DNA of 34,048 bases, from the NCBI GenBank assembly GCA_902787955.1, contig CADAIJ010000005.1, positions 1-34,048 on the forward strand, written 5' to 3'. The DNA comes from an uncultured Erysipelotrichaceae bacterium (GTDB lineage Bacteria; Bacillota_I; Bacilli_A; RFN20; CAG-826). This document shows, one piece after another, positions 6,367 through 12,848 of this stretch. The notes below the pieces were generated by a model. It was not told the origin of the DNA. It did no database searches and saw only the letters and a list, made by a program, of their open reading frames with translations. The stretch's first letter is position 1. Each line of letters starts with the position of its first letter. The translations under genes were made by a program, and so were the position numbers.

Positions 6367-6657
6367 CTAATCATTAACTGTCCATTTATGGCCACACTTT
6401 TTGCAAGTGTAATTATTGCCATCTACTATAGTGTCGTTAGAACCGCATTTGTTGCAATTATAAGGAGTGAATGTTAAATTTTCTCCAAATTCTGAAACAA
6501 CACTACAAACACCGCCACCACTAACGGTTTGTAATTGTTCGTCAGTGAGTTCTACGCCTTCTTGTTTGGCTAATGCTAATAATTCTTCATGACTCTTGCA
6601 TGCTTTAACTTTTTTAATTTGTTCTTCAGTTAAACCTTTTAATAATTCTTCTTTCAT
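6367..6657 (-). CDS. Nif11-type leader / zinc-ribbon microprotein 8
   Basis: A 96-residue member of the CSVVSEFGE subtype with Val50 instead of Ala. The leader is MKEELLKGLTEEQIKKVKACK...LQTVSGG. The core has Cys51, C68xxC71 (CNKCG) and C85xxC88 (CKKCG), then HKWTVND. Its leader is nearly the same as that of 8812-9105 (both have IKKVKACKSHEELLALAKQEGVELTDEQ over two stretches), so these two are recent duplicates with diverged cores. It has a good GGAG but no TGTGRCA promoter in the 53 bp to 6711-6980, and is the middle gene of the operon. Confidence 0.83.
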   Translation of the reverse strand: MKEELLKGLTEEQIKKVKACKSHEELLALAKQEGVELTDEQLQTVSGGGVCSVVSEFGENLTFTPYNCNKCGSNDTIVDGNNYTCKKCGHKWTVND

Positions 6658-6710
6658 AATTAGAGTTCTCCTTTTAACAATACATTGTTAACTCATTTAT
6701 TGTGTCTATA

Positions 6711-6980
6711 TTATAGAGACCACTCGTGACCACAACTATTACATTTATAAGTACTGCATCCGCTTATTTGGTAATTTGGCAATTTTCTATAGTCTTTTGA
6801 ACCACAATTTGGGCATTTAAAACTTGAGAGGCATCCGCCACCATTAACGGCTTCAATTTGTTCACTAGTTAATTCAACACCTTCATCTTTTGCGAGTTTT
6901 AATAATTCTTCTTGGGTTTTACATTTTTTAACATTAGCGATTTGTTCTTCAGTTAAACCATTTAATAAGTCTTTTTTCAT
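6711..6980 (-). CDS. Nif11-type leader / zinc-ribbon microprotein 9
   Basis: At 89 residues this is the shortest member. The leader is MKKDLLNGL...IEAVNGG with Cys20 in KKCK. The core has Cys50, C56xxC59 (CPNCG), a lone Cys75 and C80xxC83 (CNSCG), then HEWSL. The spacing between the knuckles is short and includes a Tyr/Pro-rich segment (LPNYQISGC). The ATG at 6980 is preferred over an upstream TTG two codons before. It is the first gene of the only multi-gene unit in the array, 6711, 6367, 6033, driven from 7012-7040. Confidence 0.83.
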   Translation of the reverse strand: MKKDLLNGLTEEQIANVKKCKTQEELLKLAKDEGVELTSEQIEAVNGGGCLSSFKCPNCGSKDYRKLPNYQISGCSTYKCNSCGHEWSL

Positions 6981-7011
6981 ATTCAAAGCTCTCCTTTGTT
7001 GATTTTATGTT

Positions 7012-7040
7012 ATCACAGGGGTTGCCACAAAAGTGTCACA
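7012..7040 (-). promoter_or_regulatory. Array promoter, drives the operon 6711-6367-6033
   Basis: TGTGACACTTTTGTGGCA then TGTGATAAC at 17 bp. It is the only array promoter followed by more than one intact gene without an intervening copy. Confidence 0.7.
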
Positions 7041-7108
7041 CAAATAATTAAGCCTTAAGAAAAGATCTCCGAAGAAGCCTAATTTATGATGGATAAGTCT
7101 TTGCAAAT

Positions 7109-7175
7109 AAAAACACATAGGTTCTTAGCCCTTTGGGAAAATTATTCTCAAATTTAGGACTTCCTATGTGTTTTT
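7109..7175. other. Long inverted repeat / hairpin
   Basis: AAAAACACATAGG (7109-7121) is perfectly complementary to CCTATGTGTTTTT (7163-7175). The 41-nt loop contains smaller complementary stretches (CCCTTTGGG; AAATT/AATTT). Both ends run into A or T runs, so it could stop transcription from either side, but the loop is much larger than in the other terminators here. It may be a small structured RNA or a vestigial mobile element. Confidence 0.55.
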
Positions 7176-7189
7176 AATTAATAAGAAAA

Positions 7190-7209
7190 ACCGAGATATT
7201 TCACTCAGC
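7190..7209 (-). terminator. Terminator of the toxin-antitoxin operon
   Basis: On the minus strand GCTGAG (with G-U wobbles) pairs with CTCGGT around TGAAATAT, then TTTTTCTT. It starts right at the stop codon of 7210-8046. Confidence 0.65.
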
Positions 7210-8046
7210 TTATAAATGTTTAATTGTTTTAATGATTTTCCTTTTTCTTCCTTGATATAATCCAGTACCTTCATATATCAATTCAAATCCACATTTCTCT
7301 AACACTCTTCTACTTGCTTTATTAGCCGCTAAAGCGATACCGATTATTTGTTTGAGATTCGTGTTGTTTTTGATGTAATCCAAAAATAGATTAGCAGCTT
7401 CAGTGGCGTATCCGTTACCGGTATAAATCTCAGCGATGTGATAACCGATTTCCCATCCTTCTTCTATTTTTATAAGTTGAACATAGCCTAGATTAGCATT
7501 ATCTTTCTTTCTTAAAACCGCGTAGACAAACGGACCTTCCTCGCTATCATAACAATTGATAATTTGATTAACTACTTCACTAGTTTCTTCTAATGAATTA
7601 AATACTTCATCGGGAACAAATTTACGATTATTATCATCTTGCGAGTTTTTATAAACATCGTAGTACATTGATTGATTCATTCTGACGATTTGCAATCTAT
7701 CGTTTTCAATAATGATTTGTTTATTACAAAGAATATCTTTGTTAACGATATTTTTCCAATCTTGATAATGAGATAAGACTCTTAAAATATAAACACATTT
7801 TGCAATTTCGTTGACTTGATAAATAGTAACGTGATTTACGCAAATTAAATAATATGCTTTTGCATAATCAAAAAAAGAATTGGCTATCTTAAGTCCACTA
7901 TAAGGGAAGGCTTCTAATTGTTCGAATCTATCAAATATTTTAAGGATATATTGTTTAGAGATTTCTAAATTATCTTTATTAGTAAAAAGTTTAATGCTTA
8001 CAAGATCAGAAAAAGCACTATCGGTGATAATGATTTTATATGTCAT
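7210..8046 (-). CDS. ParE/RelE toxin fused to a GNAT acetyltransferase
   Basis: A 278-residue two-domain protein. Residues 1-98 are a ParE/RelE-type toxin domain: YKIIITDSAFSDL, LEAFPYSG at 44-51, HVTIYQV and the C-terminal VYILRVLSHYQDW. Residues about 109-275 are a RimJ/RimL-like GNAT domain, with the acetyl-CoA loop YTGNGYATEA (208-217) and the ANKASRRVLEKCGF segment (241-254). The start overlaps the antitoxin gene (8043-8291) by 4 bp, as in ordinary type II toxin-antitoxin operons. Each domain has full-family length, so this is a true fusion. The GNAT half could be a second toxic activity or an enzyme joined to the addiction module. The activity of neither half can be judged from sequence. 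Confidence 0.85.
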   Translation of the reverse strand: MTYKIIITDSAFSDLVSIKLFTNKDNLEISKQYILKIFDRFEQLEAFPYSGLKIANSFFDYAKAYYLICVNHVTIYQVNEIAKCVYILRVLSHYQDWKNIVNKDILCNKQIIIENDRLQIVRMNQSMYYDVYKNSQDDNNRKFVPDEVFNSLEETSEVVNQIINCYDSEEGPFVYAVLRKKDNANLGYVQLIKIEEGWEIGYHIAEIYTGNGYATEAANLFLDYIKNNTNLKQIIGIALAANKASRRVLEKCGFELIYEGTGLYQGRKRKIIKTIKHL

Positions 8047-8291
8047 AGTAATTTCTTTTTAGCGTCTTCTAAGGACATAACCCTTCCAGAATTAACGTCT
8101 GCAATTCCTTGGTTTATTTCTTGCATGAGTTTGATTGTTTGATAAAGTTCATCTAAAACATTTGAATCAATGATTGCGGTATCTTCTCTACCATTAACCG
8201 TTATATAAACTGGCTGGCCAGTAGTTTTGCATAGTTCGCTTATTTCTTTATATCTATTTCTTAAATCCGCACTTGGTCTGATAATTGCCAT
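8043..8291 (-). CDS. Phd/YefM-type antitoxin
   Basis: An 82-residue protein starting MAIIRPSADLRNRYKEISELCKTTGQPVYITVNGREDTAIID, which is the Phd/YefM N-terminal DNA-binding fold (PSxDLRNxYxEIS... PVxITxNGxxD). The C-terminal half (LYQTIKLMQEINQGIADVNSGRVMSLEDAKKKLL) is helical and charged and would bind the toxin. It precedes and overlaps the ParE-GNAT gene by 4 bp and should repress the shared promoter just upstream. Confidence 0.9.
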   Translation of the reverse strand: MAIIRPSADLRNRYKEISELCKTTGQPVYITVNGREDTAIIDSNVLDELYQTIKLMQEINQGIADVNSGRVMSLEDAKKKLL

Positions 8292-8350
8292 AAAAATACC
8301 TCGTTATATCATAATTATATCATAAACAGATGTATTTTAAAGATTTAAAA

Positions 8351-8368
8351 AGCCGCTTTTACACGGCT
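8351..8368 (-). terminator. Terminator of 8391-8684
   Basis: AGCCG pairs with CGGCT around CTTTTACA. The minus-strand side continues TTTTTAAAT. Confidence 0.75.
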
Positions 8369-8390
8369 ATAATCATACGTTTAACAATTA

Positions 8391-8684
8391 TTATTCAGCA
8401 TCCCACTTATAGCTGCAATCTTTACATTTGCACTTATAGTAATAATCGGTAAAAGTGAATTCGTGTTTCATACTTTCGACACGAATATTTGTGGAACCAC
8501 ATCTTGGACATTGAGTTGGCTTTTCTGCAGAGTTACATCCACCACCATTGACAGCTTGTAATTGCTCATCGGTAAGTTGAATTCCTTCTTGTTTTGCTAT
8601 TGCTACTATTTCTTCAAAGCTTTTGCATTCTTTTATTTTTGCAATTTGTTCGTCGGTTAGGCCTTTAAGTAATTCTTGTTTCAT
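8391..8684 (-). CDS. Nif11-type leader / zinc-ribbon microprotein 10
   Basis: A 97-residue member; the ATG at 8684 follows AAGGAG by about 11 nt, and the open frame further upstream runs through the promoter. The leader differs most from the consensus (KIKECKSFEEIVAIAKQEG) but still has Cys20 and NGG at 46-48. The core has Cys50, C59xxC62 (CPRCG), a long aromatic linker (HEFTFTDYYYK), then Cys85 and C87xxC90 (CKCKDC), ending SYKWDAE. The second knuckle with an extra Cys recalls the copy at 6033. It is a self-contained cassette, separated from 8812-9105 by promoter and terminator. Confidence 0.84.
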   Translation of the reverse strand: MKQELLKGLTDEQIAKIKECKSFEEIVAIAKQEGIQLTDEQLQAVNGGGCNSAEKPTQCPRCGSTNIRVESMKHEFTFTDYYYKCKCKDCSYKWDAE

Positions 8685-8715
8685 ATTCGATAGTCTCCTT
8701 AAACAACTTAATGTT

Positions 8716-8744
8716 AACAAATCACGTGTCACAGATGTGCCACA
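8716..8744 (-). promoter_or_regulatory. Array promoter, drives 8391-8684
   Basis: TGTGGCA-catc-TGTGACA then TTTGTTAAC at 17 bp. The inter-repeat bases are CATC, as in the orphan copy and 9137-9165, instead of CTTT. Confidence 0.65.
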
Positions 8745-8766
8745 AGAAACAATAAAGTCTAAAGAA

Positions 8767-8792
8767 AAGACCGACATATTTCATTCGGTCTT
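8767..8792 (-). terminator. Terminator of 8812-9105
   Basis: AAGACCGA pairs perfectly with TCGGTCTT around a 10-nt loop, followed on the minus strand by TTCTTT. Confidence 0.75.
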
Positions 8793-8811
8793 AATAAAAT
8801 CTTTAGTGATG

Positions 8812-9105
8812 TCAATCTGCATCAACGTGCATCCATTTGTGGCCACATTTTTTGCATTTGCGCATGCCATCACTTTTTACATCATAATCATTACAGCCAC
8901 ATTTAGGACAATCATTAGTGTTGATATAATCTCCAATATCTGAAATAACACTACAGGCACCGCCACCACTAACGGTTTGTAATTGTTCGTCAGTGAGTTC
9001 TACACCTTCTTGTTTGGCTAATGCTAATAATTCTTCATGACTCTTACATGCTTTAACTTTTTTAATTTGTTCTTCAGTTAAACCATTTAATAATTCTTTT
9101 TTCAT
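8812..9105 (-). CDS. Nif11-type leader / zinc-ribbon microprotein 11
   Basis: A 97-residue member of the ACSVISDIGD subtype. The ATG at 9105 is used rather than a TTG two codons upstream. The leader MKKELLNGLTEEQIKKVKACK...LQTVSGG nearly equals that of 6367-6657. The core has Cys51, C66xxC69 (CPKCG) plus Cys71, and C84xxC87 (CKKCG), then HKWMHVDAD. The added Cys71 and the terminal His give it further possible ligands. It is a single-gene cassette. No hairpin separates it from the gene upstream, so some readthrough is likely. Confidence 0.85.
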   Translation of the reverse strand: MKKELLNGLTEEQIKKVKACKSHEELLALAKQEGVELTDEQLQTVSGGGACSVISDIGDYINTNDCPKCGCNDYDVKSDGMRKCKKCGHKWMHVDAD

Positions 9106-9136
9106 AGTCAAAGTTGTCCTTTATCAACTTAATGTT

Positions 9137-9165
9137 ATCAAACTAATTGTCACAGATGTGTCACA
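9137..9165 (-). promoter_or_regulatory. Array promoter, drives 8812-9105
   Basis: TGTGACA-catc-TGTGACA, both half-sites in the TGTGACA form, then TTTGATAAC at 17 bp. Confidence 0.65.
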
Positions 9166-9173
9166 CTAAGAAC

Positions 9174-9467
9174 TTAAATAGGGGAACTGTTATCAGTCCA
9201 AACATAGCCACACTTTTCGCAAGTATACGTTTTGCCATCTTTTACAGGGCGATTAGCACCACATTTTGGGCAATCCCATGGATTTATAGAATCACCAAGA
9301 TCTGAAATGGCACTGCAAGCACCACCACCGCTTACAGCGGTAAGTTGTTCATCAGATAATTCAATGCCTTCGGCTTTTGCTAAGGCTAAAAGCTCCTCAT
9401 GATTTTTGCATTTTTTAACTTTAGCGATTTGTTCTTCAGTTAAACCTTTTAATAATTCGTTTTTCAT
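9174..9467 (-). CDS. Nif11-type leader / zinc-ribbon microprotein 12
   Basis: The first member of the array in the direction of transcription, 97 residues. The ATG at 9467 is preferred over an in-frame GTG two codons upstream because of its distance to GGAG. The leader is MKNELLKGL...LTAVSGG with Cys20 in KKCK. The core is ACSAISDLGDSINPWD with Cys51, C66xxC69 (CPKCG) and C83xxC86 (CEKCG), then YVWTDNSSPI. It lies nearest to the copy at 3952 in the ISDxGDxINP segment and the CGYVW ending, although 5 kb apart. No terminator hairpin follows it. Confidence 0.85.
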   Translation of the reverse strand: MKNELLKGLTEEQIAKVKKCKNHEELLALAKAEGIELSDEQLTAVSGGGACSAISDLGDSINPWDCPKCGANRPVKDGKTYTCEKCGYVWTDNSSPI

Positions 9468-9499
9468 ATACACGGTATCTCCTTTGTTAGCTACATACT

Positions 9500-9528
9500 A
9501 TCATAATGTTTGTCACAAATGTGCCACA
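9500..9528 (-). promoter_or_regulatory. Array promoter, drives 9174-9467
   Basis: TGTGGCA-catt-TGTGACA then TATGATAGT at 17 bp. It is the most upstream element of the array. Confidence 0.68.
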
Positions 9529-9538
9529 AATAAAAAAC

Positions 9539-9554
9539 GACCTCTGAAGAGGTC
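9539..9554 (-). terminator. Terminator-like hairpin without an obvious gene
   Basis: GACCTC-TGAA-GAGGTC, followed on the minus strand by GTTTTTT. Nothing that it could end is seen between here and the next terminator at 9627-9670. It may be the remnant of a lost array cassette. Confidence 0.65.
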
Positions 9555-9626
9555 TAATCTATGCTGGATAAGTCTTTTTGTCCTATGAAATATATATTAA
9601 TAGGCCATTTTGTCCTATAACACAAG

Positions 9627-9670
9627 AAAAGGGGCTGTTAAGAAACCTATGAGGTGACTTAGCCCCTTTT
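9627..9670. terminator. Terminator of the channel gene 9691-10620
   Basis: AAAAGGGGCT pairs with AGCCCCTTTT around a 24-nt loop that itself holds ACCT/AGGT. On the minus strand the stem is followed by CTTG after TTTT. Confidence 0.75.
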
Positions 9671-9690
9671 TCAATGCCATACGTTATCTA

Positions 9691-10620
9691 TTATTTATTT
9701 TCTTCTTTTTCTTTTTCTATTCTTTCTAATTCGTCAATCTTTTTGAGCACTCTTCTTATCTCAGCTTCATCTCTTTTCTTATTCATTTCATTATAGAAAT
9801 TGACGATGATAGAGGTAAATAAAGCGACAACAACAATACCGCTTATGCCGAGGATAACGGATAATATTCTTCCTAGTGTCGTGGAAACGGTGACATCACC
9901 AAATCCGATTGTGGTGATGACAGCGAAAGAATACCATAAAGAATCGACATAGCTAGTCATCGAAGGTTCAACAATGGTGAAATAAATGGAACAGAGAATA
10001 ACTAAAATCAATAGAGCTAATATGATTTCATAAACCATCGATTTTTTAATGATTCGAGAAACAACATTAAGCCTAAGTGTTTTGTGGTAAGGGAAAATGA
10101 CATTTTTACTACTAGAAACAAGAATCATCACGCTGAAGCAGATAATAATAAAGTTAGAGTTAGAGACAGATGTCGCGTGTTTTTCGTAAATAACAGGGAA
10201 GAAAAAGACAAAAGAGAATAAAAAGACAAATACCATACAGAGGATATTAAAAATAATCGATTGTATGGAACGATCTTCTTTTATTTTAAATAAACGAGAA
10301 ACAATGATGGTTAACGAATATAAAAACATCGTTGAGGTGAGGAAATAAATACTATATTTGGTAAAGCCCATTAAAATGGCTAAAACAAATATGAAGGCGG
10401 TAAGTAAAATGTTCTCTAACATATTTTCTTTAAAATTGCTTAGATGGAATCCGATGCGATTAATACCTAAAAGAATAAGGGCAATCGAAAGTGTATAAAT
10501 AGATATGTAGCTATTATTAACCGCGAATATAATCGCTGTTATACAAGAGACAATCGCTAATATGCCACTGATAAGGCCAATGACATACGCGGCATTTTTC
10601 TTTCCGTTAATTTCTTTCAT
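9691..10620 (-). CDS. Potassium-channel-like membrane protein
   Basis: 309 residues from the ATG at 10620, which lies 7 nt from GGAGAG; an in-frame TTG upstream is less likely. About six membrane segments fill the first 215 residues. A pore loop with the K+ selectivity filter TTIGFGD (about 236-242), a last membrane helix and a charged, probably coiled-coil tail (RRVLKKIDELERIEKEKEENK) follow. The pore module belongs to the Ion_trans_2 family. The four or so upstream helices show no regular S4-type Arg/Lys repeat and no RCK/TrkA domain, so it is neither a clear Kv-type nor an RCK-gated channel. Likely role: K+ flux and membrane potential. The gene is transcribed alone. Confidence 0.85.
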   Translation of the reverse strand: MKEINGKKNAAYVIGLISGILAIVSCITAIIFAVNNSYISIYTLSIALILLGINRIGFHLSNFKENMLENILLTAFIFVLAILMGFTKYSIYFLTSTMFLYSLTIIVSRLFKIKEDRSIQSIIFNILCMVFVFLFSFVFFFPVIYEKHATSVSNSNFIIICFSVMILVSSSKNVIFPYHKTLRLNVVSRIIKKSMVYEIILALLILVILCSIYFTIVEPSMTSYVDSLWYSFAVITTIGFGDVTVSTTLGRILSVILGISGIVVVALFTSIIVNFYNEMNKKRDEAEIRRVLKKIDELERIEKEKEENK

Positions 10621-10795
10621 TTTATTTCTCTCCAAATATCAAAAGATATTATATCTTAAATCAAAAAAGAAAATACTTAATAACTACCGAATAATAGCTT
10701 AGCAACTGCGAGTTTTTACACCCGGATCTACTTCTGAATAATAATACATCGTAGCATTATCAAGTTTCTTTTATATATTTTTATCTATATATTTA

Positions 10796-11323
10796 TTAAT
10801 TTAAAAGGATATATCCTCTAAAACCACGGACTGAATAATATGAATCCGCGCTATTATGAAAATAGAAGATGTGGCCATATCTTTTTTCACAAAATAAAGC
10901 ACCGCCTTTACTTCTAATACTCTCCGGGGTTTTTATCCAACTTGATGTTGCTAAATCAAATTCTTCGATATTTTGTAAAAAATTATAAATATCTAAATCC
11001 ATTAATAAAATGCCGTTTTTATTCGCTTCTTCTATCGCACTAGATATAGGAGCGTTTTTCTTTCTACTTAATCTAGCCATCTCATCATAACAAAGACTTC
11101 TTCTACCTTTAGGTGTTTCTTTAGAAAAATCACAAAGGATTAATAGGTTTAATGGTGCAATAAAAGCAACATCTACTTCTCCACCAGTTTCTTCCATATA
11201 TTTAATTGACGCTAGTGTTTTTGGGTTATTGATTTTAGTTAAAACATCATCCCATTTGATGCCTTCATGCCTATATAAATGTTGATCAAATCTGCTTTTT
11301 ATTGTTTCTAAAACATCATTCAT
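10796..11323 (-). CDS. DUF4256 family protein
   Basis: 175 residues with the hallmarks of DUF4256: LETIKSRFDQHLYRHEGIKW at the start, MEETGGEVDVAF, a CDFSKETPKGRRSLCYDEMA block near 64-83, FDLATSSWIKTPESIRSKGGALF, and FYFHNSADSYYSVRGFRG near the end. It is soluble and nearly the usual length for the family, with no signal peptide. The function of this family is unknown; the conserved Cys, Asp, Arg and His pattern hints at an enzyme. It stands alone, and no strong ribosome binding site precedes the ATG. Confidence 0.85.
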   Translation of the reverse strand: MNDVLETIKSRFDQHLYRHEGIKWDDVLTKINNPKTLASIKYMEETGGEVDVAFIAPLNLLILCDFSKETPKGRRSLCYDEMARLSRKKNAPISSAIEEANKNGILLMDLDIYNFLQNIEEFDLATSSWIKTPESIRSKGGALFCEKRYGHIFYFHNSADSYYSVRGFRGYILLN

Positions 11324-11433
11324 ACAACTATTATCTTATAAATTTTTATAAAAAGATACGACAAAAAGAAGCAAATCAATATGCAGATTAAATAAGGAAT
11401 AATTAATAAAAACGAAGAAAAGAAATAAGATTT

Positions 11434-11454
11434 AAGGCCTCTTAAAGAGGCCTT
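11434..11454. terminator. Terminator of 11503-12765
   Basis: AAGGCCTC-TTAAA-GAGGCCTT, flanked by TTTTC on the + strand and TTAAA on the minus strand side. It lies 49 bp after the stop codon. Confidence 0.75.
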
Positions 11455-11502
11455 TTCTTATCAGTAGTTGTATAATAAGTAATTAAGGAACTGGCTTTGG
11501 CT

Positions 11503-12765
11503 TTAAATGTACTCAATTGGTAAAGCATAGAGATTATCTCTAAGTTTTATTTTATATTGACTTGTACAAACAATTGCACCAGTAGAATGTTTTTTAGAAA
11601 TATCTTTGTCGAGCACATCAAAAGCATCAGCATCATGCTCGTTTGGATTTCCGTTCTTTTTGATTTCAATCGGATAAAGTATGCCATTTTCTTCGATAAC
11701 CAAATCGATTTCGCACTCAACATATTCTCCGTTTCCGTCTTTTTTATTTCTCATTTTGTCTTTTCCGCGATAATAATAGACGTATTTTGAGAAGTCTTTA
11801 CCACTATTAACAAAAGACTTGGCAATTTCATTGACGACAAATGTTTCAAAGAAAGCTCCAGCCATAGCGCCATGTTCTAAAGTTTCAGAAGTTAACCAAG
11901 AAGTTAAGAAAGCCGCTAAACCTGTATCTCTAAAATAGATTTTTGGTGTTTTGATGGCCCTATTTAAATGTGAATTATAATAAGGCCTTAAAAGAAAGAT
12001 AACGTCTGTGGCTTCTAAAATAGATATCCATAGCCTCACCGTTTCAACGGAAACCCCGACATCATTAGCGATGTTTGTATAATCTAAAATATTTCCAGTT
12101 CTAGCGGCTACCGATACCATAAATCTATAGAAGGTATCATAATCTTTGACTTTTGTAATATCGTAAACATCTCTTTCAATATATGTAGAAACATATGATT
12201 GATAATAATCTTCCCAGTCACGGGCATCTTCATCGTAAAGTTCAGGATAAAAACCATGGTGTATTCTTTTCCATAAATTGTCATATGGTTTTAATTCTTT
12301 TTCTCTTGTTTTCAAATAGTCTTCTGAAGGAACAAATGATTCATTGAAATGAATTGCTTTAATTTCTCTCATGGATAGCGGTAATAGTTCCATAATTGAA
12401 ACCATTCCCGCGAGAGACTCTGACAAACCTTTCATAAGTTCCCATTTTTGTGAACCAGAGAATAAATAATTGCTCTTCCCACCAATTTCATCAAGAAGAA
12501 CTTTAGCGGAAGAAATAACTTCTGGTACCCGTTGGACTTCATCAATAAATAAAGGACGATCAAAACTATTTAAAAATCCATCGGGATCTTTTTTGGCAGC
12601 ATTATATAAAACCATATTTCTTAAATTAATCCTTTTAACATTAGGAAATAATGTTTTGGTTAAAGTAGTTTTTCCAACTTGTCTAGCCCCTGTGATGGCC
12701 ACAGATTTTGACTTCTTGAATTTACTTCGTAGTAATTCTTCTGCTGCTCTATTAATATATGACAT
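11503..12765 (-). CDS. AAA ATPase with DUF4143 C-terminal domain
   Basis: 420 residues from the ATG at 12765. This start is chosen because a good promoter (12800-12828) would begin transcription downstream of the earlier ATG at 12828. The N-terminal AAA_14 ATPase shows Walker A GARQVGKTT (about 26-34) and Walker B PLFIDEVQ (about 71-78), with sensor-like FSGSQ. The C-terminal DUF4143 part contains IYFRDTGLAAFL, an FFETFVVNEI helix and a PD-(D/E)XK-nuclease-like YVECEIDLVIEENGILYPIEIKK core. The family is common and often multicopy in gut anaerobes; its cellular role is not settled. A second member is cut by the right window edge (33488-34048). Confidence 0.85.
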   Translation of the reverse strand: MSYINRAAEELLRSKFKKSKSVAITGARQVGKTTLTKTLFPNVKRINLRNMVLYNAAKKDPDGFLNSFDRPLFIDEVQRVPEVISSAKVLLDEIGGKSNYLFSGSQKWELMKGLSESLAGMVSIMELLPLSMREIKAIHFNESFVPSEDYLKTREKELKPYDNLWKRIHHGFYPELYDEDARDWEDYYQSYVSTYIERDVYDITKVKDYDTFYRFMVSVAARTGNILDYTNIANDVGVSVETVRLWISILEATDVIFLLRPYYNSHLNRAIKTPKIYFRDTGLAAFLTSWLTSETLEHGAMAGAFFETFVVNEIAKSFVNSGKDFSKYVYYYRGKDKMRNKKDGNGEYVECEIDLVIEENGILYPIEIKKNGNPNEHDADAFDVLDKDISKKHSTGAIVCTSQYKIKLRDNLYALPIEYI

Positions 12766-12799
12766 AAACCAATCTCTGACTATTTTCAAATTCAATTTG

Positions 12800-12828
12800 A
12801 TTTTAGCCATAATTATTATATTTGTCAA
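12800..12828 (-). promoter_or_regulatory. Sigma-70-type promoter of the AAA ATPase gene
   Basis: TTGACA, 17 bp, TAAAAT on the minus strand. It is one of the best matches to a consensus vegetative promoter in the window and supports the start at 12765. Confidence 0.65.
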
Positions 12829-12848
12829 TTGTCATATAAACAAAAAAA

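Noticed and set aside
149..9528. Regularly spaced TGCCACA repeats as a CRISPR array
   Set aside because: Repeats are too short, spacing between pairs is hundreds of bases, and each pair has a fixed place before a gene.
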